Assembly (NCBI GenBank): GCA_963787375.1
Contig: CAWBCR010000017.1
Coordinates: 496,001-560,000 of the forward strand
DNA length: 64,000 nt
Reading direction: 5' to 3'
Source: CAWBCR01 sp963787375
Lineage (GTDB): Bacteria; Chloroflexota; Anaerolineae; Aggregatilineales; UBA3940
The notes beneath the pieces are model-generated. The model was given only the letters and a program-made list of their open reading frames with translations. It was not told where the DNA came from and did not search any database. The position numbers were made by a program, and so were the translations under genes. The number at the start of each line of letters is the position of its first letter. Position 1 is the first letter of the stretch. This document shows positions 10,409 to 18,667 of this stretch, piece after piece.

Positions 10409-10981
10409 TCAGCCGCCCGGAGTGCCTTCCAGGCCCAGATCGGCGGCGATCCCCTGCATAGCAACCAGCACCAGCGGCACGTGTTCTTCCCAGAGATCCA
10501 CGCCCAGGTCTTTGCACGCGTCCTCTACGTCCTCCCGGTCGACCCCGGCGGCAAAAGCGCGATCTTTCCATTTCTTCTTGATCGAGCTGACCTTCACATC
10601 GTGAATGCTTTTCGACGGGCGGACCAGCGCCACCGCCACGATCAGCCCGGTCAGCTCGTCGACCGCGTACAGTGACTTGTCGCGCAGGCTCTCGCGTGGC
10701 ACGCCCGTTTCGATGCCGTGGCTGAGGATGGTGCGGATCACGTCTTCCGGTACGCCGCGCTCGCGCAGCATCGGCGCGCCCTCGGTTGGATGCTCGTCGA
10801 GCGTCGGGTGGATCTCCCAGTCAAAGTCGTGCAGCAGCCCCACCACGCCCCATTCGTCTTCGTCCGCGCCGTATTTGCGAGCGTAGGCGCGCATGGCCGC
10901 TTCGACGGCCAGCATGTGGTTGATCAGGTTCTCATTCTTGACGTACTCTCTGACGATGCCGAGCGCTTCCTCGCAATTCAT
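10409..10981 (-). CDS. HD-domain protein (putative metal-dependent phosphohydrolase)
   Basis: A 190-residue soluble protein beginning MNCEEALGIVREYV after an AGAGGAAGAG ribosome site. The HD metal-binding pattern is visible as an early His (NHMLAVEAAM), then LLHDFDWE and a later His-containing ILSHGIETG. Similar small HDIG-type proteins are widespread in bacteria and are usually uncharacterised hydrolases of nucleotides or phosphoesters. It lies 106 bases upstream of the LysM gene on the same strand and 72 bases after the nucleotidyltransferase-like gene. Confidence 0.75.
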   Translation of the reverse strand: MNCEEALGIVREYVKNENLINHMLAVEAAMRAYARKYGADEDEWGVVGLLHDFDWEIHPTLDEHPTEGAPMLRERGVPEDVIRTILSHGIETGVPRESLRDKSLYAVDELTGLIVAVALVRPSKSIHDVKVSSIKKKWKDRAFAAGVDREDVEDACKDLGVDLWEEHVPLVLVAMQGIAADLGLEGTPGG

Positions 10982-11052
10982 GGCTCTTCCTCTGGCGGTT
11001 GATGAACGGAAACGCGGCACGCGGCCCCTACCGCAGCGCCGGCGGTCCCCCG

Positions 11053-12060
11053 TTAGCGGTCTTCTTTGACGACCTCGCCGTCTATCGTCAAATTGCTGCC
11101 GATCTGGCGGGCCAGCACGATGGTGTTGCGCAGCACCGTGTGCGCGCCGATCCGGCTGCCCGTCTCGATATACACATTCGGTCCCAGCGTCACGCCCTGG
11201 TTCAGCACCACGCCGGGATCGACATACACCGGCGGCACAATAGTCGCCGATGTGGGTGCCTCGCTGAGCATGACCGGCTCGCTGAGCTGCGCCAGCAGGC
11301 GCATGTTAGCTTGAAGCAGGTCATCCGGCGTTTCGAGACGAATCCGGTCGTCGGCCTGAATGGCCCCTACCGTCTGGCCATCGTCGATCATGAGCTGGAT
11401 GGCGCTGCCGATCATCCGCTCGCCACTTTCCTCGGAAACGGGCACCCGGTCGAGGTAGTCCAGAACCTTTGACGTGAAGGCGTAAATCGGCAGCGCGGTC
11501 ATCGAATCCTGATGTGCGCCAATGGGGGTTTCCGAGACGTACATGACATAACCGCGCGGATTGAGCAGCACTCCCGCTGATTGCACGATCTCATCGGGCG
11601 CGTACAGCAGGTTCAACACTGCCGAATCGCCGGGGTGAGCGGCCAGGTATTCACTCAGGTTCGCGACGTGGGTCTCGCTGATCAGGTTGTCACAGGACGT
11701 GATGATAAACGGCCCGCTGATGTAGTCACGGCTGGCAAACAGCGCCGAAGCCGTGCCACGCTTATGCCCCTGCAGGGCAAACGTCAGCGTGACATCCTTG
11801 TGCCATTTCTCGGTTAGCCAGATGACTGCGCTGCCCTCTTGCTCGCCCACCACAACCGTGAAGCGCCGGATACCAGCCTTGTAGTAACCATCCATGACCT
11901 GGGCGATCATCGGCTTGCCCAGTATCGGCAGCATGGCTTTCGGACGCGTGCGTGTCAGCGCTTCCATGCGCCGGCTCGGACTGGCGGCCATTACGACGAC
12001 GTGGTCTATCATGCCTGGCTCGGCTTCCCCAAAGGTTTGACCGAAGATCCTTTCGGTCAC
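11053..12060 (-). CDS. Sugar-1-phosphate nucleotidyltransferase-like protein with altered signature
   Basis: About 335 residues from GTG 12060 (an ATG at 12012, giving MIDHVVVMAA, is the other candidate). The Rossmann-like NTP-transferase fold is evident: TRPKAMLPILGKPMIAQV, LQGHKRGTASALF, and the metal-site segment IITSCDNLI. The C-terminus shows left-handed beta-helix hexapeptide character (PPVYVDPGVVLNQG, GPNVYIETGSRIGAHTVL). The usual glycine-rich LAAGxGTRM loop reads MAASPSRRM here, with the phosphate-binding glycines missing, so catalytic activity is doubtful and a regulatory role is possible. Genuine members make NDP-glucose for cell-surface glycans. Confidence 0.7.
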   Translation of the reverse strand: MTERIFGQTFGEAEPGMIDHVVVMAASPSRRMEALTRTRPKAMLPILGKPMIAQVMDGYYKAGIRRFTVVVGEQEGSAVIWLTEKWHKDVTLTFALQGHKRGTASALFASRDYISGPFIITSCDNLISETHVANLSEYLAAHPGDSAVLNLLYAPDEIVQSAGVLLNPRGYVMYVSETPIGAHQDSMTALPIYAFTSKVLDYLDRVPVSEESGERMIGSAIQLMIDDGQTVGAIQADDRIRLETPDDLLQANMRLLAQLSEPVMLSEAPTSATIVPPVYVDPGVVLNQGVTLGPNVYIETGSRIGAHTVLRNTIVLARQIGSNLTIDGEVVKEDR

Positions 12061-12226
12061 ATGCTAACGCTGCCATCACACAGATTGCGCGTTCGACACT
12101 GAACCGTGGGGCATTGTAACACGAGCCTTCGGGATATTTCAATTTCGATGCGCCGGGTTGTATAGAACGTCGATTACCCCTAAGATAGACGCATCTGGAC
12201 CGAGGCTTGGAATAGAGGGAAATCAT

Positions 12227-12601
12227 ATGGCAAAGATCAAATTTGCTGGCCAGTTCATCTGGAATACCTACGGTGATTGGAGCGCCACTCTGCTCGACGG
12301 CTACATCTGGGATCTCGGCAGCCACTGGATCGGCTGGGTGGAGGAAAACGGCGACGTCTTCAAAGCCGACGGGGAGTGGATCGGCACGCTGAGCAAGGAT
12401 TCGCGCATCCTCAAGAAGCGCACGGCCCCCCGCCGCGAGCTGCGTACCGATATCCCGCCCATGCCACCCAAGCCCGACCTGCCGGCCCGCGCGCCGCTGC
12501 CGCCGTCGTTTGCTGAGCTGGCTTACTCTGAGATCGATGTGCTTGACGAAGACCCCGATATCTTCAAGAAACTATCGGACCGCCGCCCCGATATGGAATA
12601 G
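12227..12601 (+). CDS. Small beta-flower-type protein of unknown function
   Basis: A 124-residue soluble protein. The first 65 residues repeat a short beta motif with Trp, Gly and Asp (YGDWSATLLDGYIWDLG, IGWVEENGDVFKADGEWIG), resembling the 4-fold beta-flower domain; the remainder is Pro-rich and acidic with no known motif. Start ATG 12227 follows an AGAGGG ribosome site. It is divergent from the nucleotidyltransferase-like gene and 115 bases ahead of the AAA+ ATPase. Confidence 0.6.
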   Translation: MAKIKFAGQFIWNTYGDWSATLLDGYIWDLGSHWIGWVEENGDVFKADGEWIGTLSKDSRILKKRTAPRRELRTDIPPMPPKPDLPARAPLPPSFAELAYSEIDVLDEDPDIFKKLSDRRPDME

Positions 12602-12655
12602 GAAGCCTACTCGTGCTTCTGGCCTGCCTGTCCTACCGAAGCGGCTATCGTCCGG

Positions 12656-12700
12656 TATAATCAGGGCCAACTGTGCGTGAACGTCCATATTTGAATGGAC
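12656..12700 (+). promoter_or_regulatory. Putative -10 element and inverted repeat upstream of the AAA+ ATPase gene
   Basis: A consensus TATAAT occurs at 12656-12661 without a recognisable -35. Just downstream, GTCCAT (12683-12688) and ATGGAC (12695-12700) form a 6-bp inverted repeat around a 6-base centre, 16 bases ahead of the ATG. This could be an operator in the leader; it could equally be chance. Confidence 0.3.
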
Positions 12701-12716
12701 AGGTTGAGGCGTAGGT

Positions 12717-14000
12717 ATGGCAAAGAAGAAACAGCCCGTGGCTGCCGATCAGGTGGAAAGCCCCCCGCAGCCACCTGACGGCGATCACCTCCCCGGCGAT
12801 ACCCAGGGAGAAGCAATCCCCGAATACTTACTAGCCGGCAGCGACAGGTCGCATACTTCGATGTTGATGCGCCTGCTCGAAACCCGGTCAGCCAAGCAGG
12901 TGCTCAAAGTCCCGACCGAGGAGCTGGGTCTTGCCGAGCGGCTCCCCTACCCGTTCATGGCGGTCGTCGGCCAGATCGAGATGCGCACCGCGCTGCTGCT
13001 GTCGATCATCAATCCCAACGTGGGCGGCGTACTGTTGATCGGCCCGCGCGGCACCGGCAAGACGACCGCTGCGCGCGGCCTCAGCGATCTGCTGCCAATG
13101 GTCGAGCACAGCACCTGCATGTATGGCTGCATGCCAGAGGACTATGCGATCGAAGGCCCGTCCGGCGTGTGCGACGAATGCGCCGCCAAGCTGGAGGCGG
13201 GCGAAAGCATCACGCGGATGGAGCCCGTCCGGCTGGTCGAGCTGCCGCTCAACGCGCGTGTCGATGATGTGATCGGCGGCATTAACGAACGTATCGCCGT
13301 CCAGCAGAACCGCGTCCGCCTCGACCGGGGCATCCTGTCACGCGCCGACCGCAACCTGCTTTACATCGACGAGATTAACCTGCTTGACAACGAGATCGTG
13401 GACGCGATCCTCGATGCGGCCTCAGCCGGGCAGTACACTGTCCGGCGTGGACCTATGCGCGCCACCTACTGGGCGCGCTTCGTCCTGATCGGCTCGATGA
13501 ACCCTGAGGAAGGACGCCTGCGCCCCCAGATACTCGACCGATTGGGGCTGCGTGTCCTGGTCGGTGGGCTGACGGACCCCGATGAGCGCATGCGGGTCTA
13601 TGAGCGGATGCGCTCCTTCCGCGCCAACTCACGCGCGTTTATCCGCGCATTTGACGACGAGACATACTTCGCCCGCGAGGATGTACTGGCGGCCCGCGCG
13701 CTGCTGCCTTCGGTCAAAGTCTCGCCAGAAGCGCAGACGCTTGGCCTCCGGCTGGTGCAGCGCCTGAACATCGACTCGCACCGCGCCGAGTTCACCATGT
13801 TTGAATCTGCCCGCGCCTACGCTGCCGCCGACGCGCGTGACGAAGTGACTGTCGACGATCTGGAAACCGTCGCACCGATGGCGCTGCGGCTTCGACACAG
13901 CGCGTTCATCGAGGAGTTCTTCGCTCATCAGCAGGTGGAGGATCAGCGCATCGGCGAGGCATTTGAGCAGATTCGCGGGGAGGCGAGCAGTGAGAACTAG
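12717..14000 (+). CDS. BchI/ChlI-type (magnesium chelatase-like) AAA+ ATPase
   Basis: A 427-residue cytosolic ATPase. Walker A is GPRGTGKT (109-116), Walker B LLYIDEIN (214-221), and a sensor/arginine region IGSMNPEEGRLRPQILDRLG matches the ChlI/BchI branch. Between Walker A and B lie four Cys (134, 138, 152, 155; C-x3-C then C-x2-C) that look like a metal knuckle, typical of non-photosynthetic chelatase-like ATPases. No BchD/VWA partner or BchH/CobN chelatase is adjacent, so Mg-chelatase function is unlikely; such MoxR-like relatives often act in complex assembly. The next gene overlaps its end by 11 bases. Confidence 0.85.
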   Translation: MAKKKQPVAADQVESPPQPPDGDHLPGDTQGEAIPEYLLAGSDRSHTSMLMRLLETRSAKQVLKVPTEELGLAERLPYPFMAVVGQIEMRTALLLSIINPNVGGVLLIGPRGTGKTTAARGLSDLLPMVEHSTCMYGCMPEDYAIEGPSGVCDECAAKLEAGESITRMEPVRLVELPLNARVDDVIGGINERIAVQQNRVRLDRGILSRADRNLLYIDEINLLDNEIVDAILDAASAGQYTVRRGPMRATYWARFVLIGSMNPEEGRLRPQILDRLGLRVLVGGLTDPDERMRVYERMRSFRANSRAFIRAFDDETYFAREDVLAARALLPSVKVSPEAQTLGLRLVQRLNIDSHRAEFTMFESARAYAAADARDEVTVDDLETVAPMALRLRHSAFIEEFFAHQQVEDQRIGEAFEQIRGEASSEN

Positions 14001-14638
14001 GCTCTCACGCGGGGACCTGTTGAGTGTGGCTGCGTTGTGTGTGGTCTGGATTGGCATCTGGGGGCCGTGGATACCGGATCGCGCCGCGGCGTTAAGCCAG
14101 AATGCGCTGTACCTCGCCGAGTGGTCCGGTGTGCTGCCGGGCGTGCCGCGTGGGCTGGTCATGTCGGTGCCTGATCTGCTGCGGCTGGCGGTGATGCTGT
14201 CGGCGCTGGCGCTGTTCGTGGTGCTGGGTGCGGTGCGTTTCAGGTGGGTGCGCTGGGCGATGCGTGGCATTCGCGGCGCTGGTGGGGCTGGTGCTGCTGC
14301 CCCCCTACCCGTTCGTTCTCCAGTTGTGGTCCGGCAGCTACGGCACGCAGTTCACCATCGCCGTTGTGGTCTTTGTGGGGTTGGGTGCCAGCCTGCTCGT
14401 CGACCGGCTCACAGTGCAGGCGCGGCGCAGTATCGTCATTGGCCTGAGCGTGTGCGCCGCCGGGTTGGGTGCCTGGGCGTTCCTGAAGCTGCGACCGCCC
14501 TTCGAGGCACACTATGCGGCTCAGATTATGCCGGGCTGGGGGGTGCTGGCTTTTGTCGGCGGTCTGGCGGCTGCTATCTTGCTGGAAGCCGTGGTTATGG
14601 TCCGCCACTCGCGACAGCGCGCGGCATTGATGGTCTGA
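13990..14638 (+). CDS. Small polytopic membrane protein, one frameshift
   Basis: About 215 residues after correcting one base near 14250-14265, where the frame must shift to pass from VRFRWVRWA to VAFAALVGLVLLP. Starts at GTG 13990, overlapping the end of the ATPase gene by 11 bases, so translation is probably coupled. It contains about five hydrophobic segments (ALCVVWIGIWGPWIP, LAVMLSALALFVVLG, FAALVGLVLLPPYPF, TIAVVVFVGLGASLL, a C-terminal pair). No family recognised; it may be a membrane partner of the ATPase. Confidence 0.55.
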
Positions 14639-14669
14639 GCGTTTGTGCAGTGATGGTCGGAAACAACAA

Positions 14670-14693
14670 ACGGGTCAGCAACTGGCCCGTTTT
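14670..14693. terminator. Intrinsic terminator between convergent membrane-protein and ACP genes
   Basis: Nine-pair stem ACGGGTCAG / CTGGCCCGT (one G-T pair) with a CAA loop and TTTT on the plus side; the flanking AACAA/TTGTT extends the pairing, giving A- and T-rich shoulders on both strands. It serves both converging transcripts. Confidence 0.75.
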
Positions 14694-14729
14694 GTTGATG
14701 GCTATGAGGAAAGGGTATCAAACCAGCGA

Positions 14730-14966
14730 TTAGAGCATGTTCTTTTCGACGTAGTCGACGACCTGGCCGACTGTCTCGATCTTCTGCGCCTCTTCGTCCG
14801 AGATCTCACCACCGAATTCCTGTTCGAATTCCATGATGAGCTCGACGAGGTCCAGGGAGTTGGCTTCCAGGTCTTCGCGGAAGCGGGCATCACGTGTCAC
14901 GCGCTCGGGCTCGACGCCCAGCAGTTCGACGATGATATCACGGACCTTATCTTCCGTACTCGCCAT
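14730..14966 (-). CDS. acpP: Acyl carrier protein
   Basis: A 78-residue acidic four-helix carrier protein. The phosphopantetheine serine is Ser37 in EANSLDLVEL; the residue before it is Asn rather than the common Asp. The rest (VRDIIVELLGVEPE, ISDEEAQKIETVGQVVDYV) is standard for fatty-acid-synthesis ACP. A strong AGGAGG ribosome site precedes the ATG, and a good promoter lies upstream. No fab genes flank it, so it stands alone between two terminators or promoters. The Asn is tolerated in some ACPs and does not by itself argue against function. Confidence 0.9.
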   Translation of the reverse strand: MASTEDKVRDIIVELLGVEPERVTRDARFREDLEANSLDLVELIMEFEQEFGGEISDEEAQKIETVGQVVDYVEKNML

Positions 14967-15003
14967 CTTAAACCTCCTAATGTGTCCTCGGCAGGATAGT
15001 GGT

Positions 15004-15031
15004 AGTGTATCATGATTGACAGGTTCGTCAA
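15004..15031 (-). promoter_or_regulatory. Promoter of the acyl carrier protein gene
   Basis: Read on the minus strand: TTGACG (15026-15031), a 16-base spacer, then TACACT (15004-15009), about 40 bases ahead of the acpP start codon. A housekeeping-sigma type match of five plus four consensus bases. Confidence 0.6.
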
Positions 15032-15058
15032 AAAACACATCTGCTCTCGGCGCCATGC

Positions 15059-15088
15059 TTGACAGGGATAGGATCGCACAGGTAAGAT
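15059..15088 (+). promoter_or_regulatory. Promoter of the fni-prenyl synthase operon
   Basis: TTGACA (15059-15064), an 18-base spacer, and TAAGAT (15083-15088), 32 bases before the preferred fni ATG. It faces away from the acpP promoter, so the 155-base gap is a divergent control region. Confidence 0.55.
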
Positions 15089-15120
15089 GGTCGCCATTCA
15101 ACCATAAGGAACACCGCCTC

Positions 15121-16203
15121 ATGACCAAAGTTACGGGTCCTGACATGGGCCAGACCACCTCTGACGATCGGCGTGGCGATCCCGATATTCAGCGGCGCAA
15201 AGCCGATCATATCCGGATCAATCTTGAAGAGAATGTACAGTTCCCCCGTGTGACAACCGGCCTGGAGCGCTACCACTTTGTCCACCAGGCCCTGCCCGAG
15301 CTGAACCTGCCCGATGTCGACACCTCGCAGAAGCTGTTTGGCCACAGGCTATCTGTCCCGCTGCTGATCTCCTCGATGACCGGCGGCACCGACCGCGCGC
15401 TGTCGCTGAACCTGCGCCTGGCCGAAGCCGCCCAGCGCTACGGTATCGCGATGGGGCTTGGCTCGCAGCGCGCCGCCATCGAGGACCCCGGACTGGCCCG
15501 CACCTTCCAGGTGCGATCCGTCGCGCCGGACGTGCTGCTGTTCGCCAACCTGGGCGCGGTCCAGCTCAACTATGGCTACGGCGTCGACGAGTGCCGGCGG
15601 GCGGTCGAGATGATCGAGGCCGACGCGCTAGTGCTGCACCTCAACGTGCTTCAAGAGGCGGTTCAACCAGAAGGCGACATCCACTGGGCCGGGCTGCTCG
15701 AGCGCATCGAGGAAGTGTGCCGGGCGCTGCCCGTGCCTGTGATCGGCAAGGAGGTCGGCTGGGGGCTATCTGAGCAGGCGGCCCGGCAGCTTGCCAGGGC
15801 CGGCGTGGCCGCGCTCGACGTAGCCGGCGCAGGCGGCACCTCGTGGAGCGAGGTGGAATATCACCGCGCGCCGACTGCTTTCCACGCCCGCGTGGCGCGT
15901 TCCTTTGCCGATTGGGGCATCCCGACCGCCGAGTCGCTGCAAATGGCCCACGAGGGTGCGCCAGACCTGCCTCTGATTGCCAGCGGCGGCCTGCGTGACG
16001 GCATTGATGTAGCCAAGTGCGTGGCTCTGGGTGCATCGCTGGGCGGCATGGCCGGGCCGTTCCTGCGCGCCGCTGCCGATTCGCCAGAGGCGCTCGACGA
16101 GACGATACGGGTGCTGATCGCCCAGTTGCGAATTGCGATGCTGGCCACCGGCGCGCGCGACATAGCCGCGCTGCATCTCGTCCCGCTGCGGCGGCTGGAT
16201 TGA
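15121..16203 (+). CDS. fni: Type 2 isopentenyl-diphosphate delta-isomerase (FMN-dependent)
   Basis: A 360-residue FMN enzyme that interconverts IPP and DMAPP in the cytosol, supplying the starter for prenyl chains. Family features in order: RRKADHIRINLEENVQ near the N-terminus, SSMTGGTDRALSLN, GLGSQRAAIED, LFANLGAVQLNYG, an HLNVLQEAVQPEGD substrate/FMN segment, PVIGKEVGWGLS, DVAGAGGTSWSEVE, and the FMN phosphate loop IASGGLRDGIDVAK. Start ATG 15121 follows AAGGAA; the open frame upstream lacks family similarity. Prenyl synthase follows 13 bases downstream, so the two are one isoprenoid unit. Confidence 0.95.
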   Translation: MTKVTGPDMGQTTSDDRRGDPDIQRRKADHIRINLEENVQFPRVTTGLERYHFVHQALPELNLPDVDTSQKLFGHRLSVPLLISSMTGGTDRALSLNLRLAEAAQRYGIAMGLGSQRAAIEDPGLARTFQVRSVAPDVLLFANLGAVQLNYGYGVDECRRAVEMIEADALVLHLNVLQEAVQPEGDIHWAGLLERIEEVCRALPVPVIGKEVGWGLSEQAARQLARAGVAALDVAGAGGTSWSEVEYHRAPTAFHARVARSFADWGIPTAESLQMAHEGAPDLPLIASGGLRDGIDVAKCVALGASLGGMAGPFLRAAADSPEALDETIRVLIAQLRIAMLATGARDIAALHLVPLRRLD

Positions 16204-16216
16204 TTGGAAGGATCAC

Positions 16217-17242
16217 GTGCCATCCCTTAACGATTACGCTGTTCGCTGCCTGCCCTTGATCGAAACAGACCTCAAATGTGTGCTGGCCCTGCCGGACGGC
16301 GCGCCGCCGCTTTTTTATGCGATGCTACACTATCATATGGGCTGGGTTGACGAGCATGACCAGCCCGTCGACGCGCATGGCGGCAAGCGTATCCGTCCAC
16401 TGCTTACGCTGCTGGTCAGCGAGGCGGTGTGCGGCAGTGTGGAGCCGGCGCGCCCGGCGGCATCAGCCGTCGAGCTGATCCACAACTTCTCGCTGCTGCA
16501 TGACGATATTCAGGATGGCAGCCCCACGCGGCGCAATCGATCGACTGTGTGGACGATCTGGGGGAAGCCGCAGGCGATCAACGCCGGCGATGCGCTATTT
16601 GCGCTGGCCCACCTGGCGATCCCACGGCTGGCCTCGGCAGACCTCGACGGAGGGATTGTCGCACGGATGCTTACTATCCTCGACGCGACGTGCCTGGAAT
16701 TGACGCGTGGCCAGCACCTCGACATCTCATTTGAGACGCGCAAATCGGTCAGCGCCGATGAGTATCTCGACATGATTACCGGCAAGACGGCTGCATTGAT
16801 CAGTGCCTGCGCCCAGCTTGGCGCGCTGGCTGCCGGGGCAAGTGCTGACGCTCAGACGCACTACCGCGCCTTTGGTCACAATCTGGGGATGGCGTTCCAG
16901 GTGCGCGATGATATTCTGGACATCTGGGGCGACGCCGCGCTGACCGGCAAAGAGCCGGCGGTCGACATCCGCCAACGCAAAAAGTCGCTGCCGGTGCTGT
17001 ACGCGCTGAGCCGCAGCGCCGCTCTCCGCCATCTCTACGCACAGCCTGACCCGTTCGACGAAGCGGCGGTCGAACGCGCAGTCAGCCTGCTTAATGAAAT
17101 CGGCGCGCGCCCCTACGCCGAAGACCTGGCCCGTCAGTATTCGTCACAGACAGTATCAGAGCTTGAGGCGGCCAGCCCGCACGGGCCGGCGGGCGAGGCG
17201 CTCTACGAGCTGGTCGAGCAGCTACTGCACCGCAAACATTAG
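16217..17242 (+). CDS. Trans-isoprenyl diphosphate synthase
   Basis: A 341-residue polyprenyl synthetase (FPP/GGPP type) condensing IPP with allylic diphosphates. The first Asp-rich motif is LLHDDIQDGSPTRR and the second is QVRDDILDIWGD; GGKRIRPLL and the GKTAALISACAQLG segment are also intact. Two residues before the first motif is Leu-Leu with a nearby Phe (HNFSLLHDD), a pattern seen in short- to medium-chain enzymes, but chain length cannot be fixed. GTG start at 16217 is supported by GGAAGG eight bases upstream. The product may feed the geranylgeranyl-reductase-family protein at 59297. Confidence 0.92.
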   Translation: MPSLNDYAVRCLPLIETDLKCVLALPDGAPPLFYAMLHYHMGWVDEHDQPVDAHGGKRIRPLLTLLVSEAVCGSVEPARPAASAVELIHNFSLLHDDIQDGSPTRRNRSTVWTIWGKPQAINAGDALFALAHLAIPRLASADLDGGIVARMLTILDATCLELTRGQHLDISFETRKSVSADEYLDMITGKTAALISACAQLGALAAGASADAQTHYRAFGHNLGMAFQVRDDILDIWGDAALTGKEPAVDIRQRKKSLPVLYALSRSAALRHLYAQPDPFDEAAVERAVSLLNEIGARPYAEDLARQYSSQTVSELEAASPHGPAGEALYELVEQLLHRKH

Positions 17243-17244
17243 GC

Positions 17245-18426
17245 CTACCCGGGCAGCAGCTCCACAAACACCTGGTTGCTGACCAGATACGCCCACCGGG
17301 CCAACCGGATCGTATCGCCGTCGACATCGATCAGCCCGCGGGCGACGAGACCATCCAGCGCCGGGCCGAACACCTCGCGCACAGACCTGCCGAAGCGGCG
17401 GGCAAAATCCGTACCACGCACGCCCTCGCGTACCAGCCGCAGCCCCAGGATCAGTGTCTCGCTCATTTCCAGCGGCTCGTCGATCTCCTCGAAGCCAGCA
17501 GCAGCCGGCGACAGTGGGAAGTGCCCCGCTGCCCCCTCGGCGATGCGCGCAATGTACTCCGGCAGCGGGTCGACGTTCCAGTAGCGCAGCCCGGCGTCAC
17601 AGCCGTGTGCGCCCGCGCCGAACCCCAGGTAAGGCAGGTTGAGCCAGTACTGCCGGTTGTGGATGCATTCCAGACCGGGCCGCGCCCAGTTTGAGACCTC
17701 GTACTGTTGCAGGCCAGCCCGCGCCAGCCGGGTCTGCGCGTCCTGGTACATGTCGGCGGCGAGGTCGTCGTCGGGATGGGGCAGCGCGCCGCGCTCGACG
17801 CGCTTGTGCAGCGACGTACCCGGCTCAAGTTGGAGGCTGTAAAGCGAGATGTGGTCGGGCTGCCAGGCCAGCACGGCGTCGAGCGTCCGCTGCCAGCTTT
17901 CGCGCGTCTGGTGCGGCGCACCATAGATCAGGTCCAGGCTGATGTTGTCGTATCCGGCCTGCCGTGCCTGGTCGAACGCGGTAGCCGCCTCCTCGAACGT
18001 GTGCCGCCGCCCGAACAGCTTGAGCTCATCGGCGTGCGCGCTCTGCACACCCAGGCTCAGGCGGTTCACGCCCGCCGCGCGGTAGGCAGCCAGCCTGGCT
18101 GTGTCAGCCGACACCGGGTTCGCCTCAAGCGTGATCTCGGCATCGTCACGCAGCCCCAGCCGATCCCGCGCGGCAGTGACGATCGCCGCAGCCTGTGCCG
18201 GCGACAGCACCGACGGCGTGCCACCACCCAGAAAGAGCGTGTGCGCGGTCAGCCGCCTGTCGTTCCCTACTATCTCCATCTCGCGCAGCAGCGCCGCCAC
18301 ATACGGCTCGACCAACCTTCCCATTCCGGCGTATGTGTTGAATGCGCAGTAGGTGCACAGCGTCTGGCAGAAGGGAACATGCACATACAGGCTGGTAGGA
18401 GGCGCTGCGCAGTCGGGCCGGTTCAT
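17245..18426 (-). CDS. hemW: Radical SAM heme chaperone HemW-like protein
   Basis: A 393-residue radical SAM protein. The 4Fe-4S cluster motif is PFCQTLCTYCAFNTY (C-x3-C-x2-C), followed by FLGGGTPSVLS, DEITLEANP-type and GVNRLSLGVQSAHADEL, with DLIYGAPHQTRESW and a C-terminal winged-helix-like segment (EGVRGTDFARRFG). HemW inserts or chaperones heme; older annotation calls it oxygen-independent coproporphyrinogen oxidase, which it lacks the catalytic features to be. It is convergent with the prenyl synthase, the stop codons only three bases apart, with no terminator between them. Confidence 0.9.
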   Translation of the reverse strand: MNRPDCAAPPTSLYVHVPFCQTLCTYCAFNTYAGMGRLVEPYVAALLREMEIVGNDRRLTAHTLFLGGGTPSVLSPAQAAAIVTAARDRLGLRDDAEITLEANPVSADTARLAAYRAAGVNRLSLGVQSAHADELKLFGRRHTFEEAATAFDQARQAGYDNISLDLIYGAPHQTRESWQRTLDAVLAWQPDHISLYSLQLEPGTSLHKRVERGALPHPDDDLAADMYQDAQTRLARAGLQQYEVSNWARPGLECIHNRQYWLNLPYLGFGAGAHGCDAGLRYWNVDPLPEYIARIAEGAAGHFPLSPAAAGFEEIDEPLEMSETLILGLRLVREGVRGTDFARRFGRSVREVFGPALDGLVARGLIDVDGDTIRLARWAYLVSNQVFVELLPG

Positions 18427-18441
18427 GGTATGCTGGTACCT

Positions 18442-18566
18442 TTGCAGGATTATTAGCGAGAAACTATAATGAGCATACGTTTCTACCTATCTGAGCTAAA
18501 GTGTTTCACCAAAAGTTCGTTCGGTCAAACACTTAGCTTGACCATGCCATAGGGCCACCGTATACT
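18442..18566 (+). promoter_or_regulatory. Tandem promoters with an inverted repeat upstream of the kinase operon
   Basis: Promoter 1 is TTGCAG (18442-18447), 17-base spacer, TATAAT (18465-18470). Promoter 2 is TTGACC (18538-18543), 17-base spacer, TATACT (18561-18566). Between them an imperfect inverted repeat, AGCTAAAGTGTTT (18494-18506) and AAACACTTAGCT (18527-18538), pairs over 12 bases with one bulge, and its right arm touches the second -35. This layout fits a regulator that would control promoter 2, or a leader hairpin from promoter 1. Confidence 0.6.
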
Positions 18567-18667
18567 GTGGCAGGTATTCTGACTCGCCCGGCGTTATCTT
18601 GTTCAGTTACATTTATTGATCGTGGCCGTCAGGCAAGCACTTATATTGTCATTGGGTGACACATCTC

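Noticed and set aside
13963..14733. Longer alternative reading of the membrane protein to 14733
   Set aside because: After about 14262 this frame loses hydrophobic-helix character and runs through the terminator; the other frame keeps clear membrane helices and stops before it.
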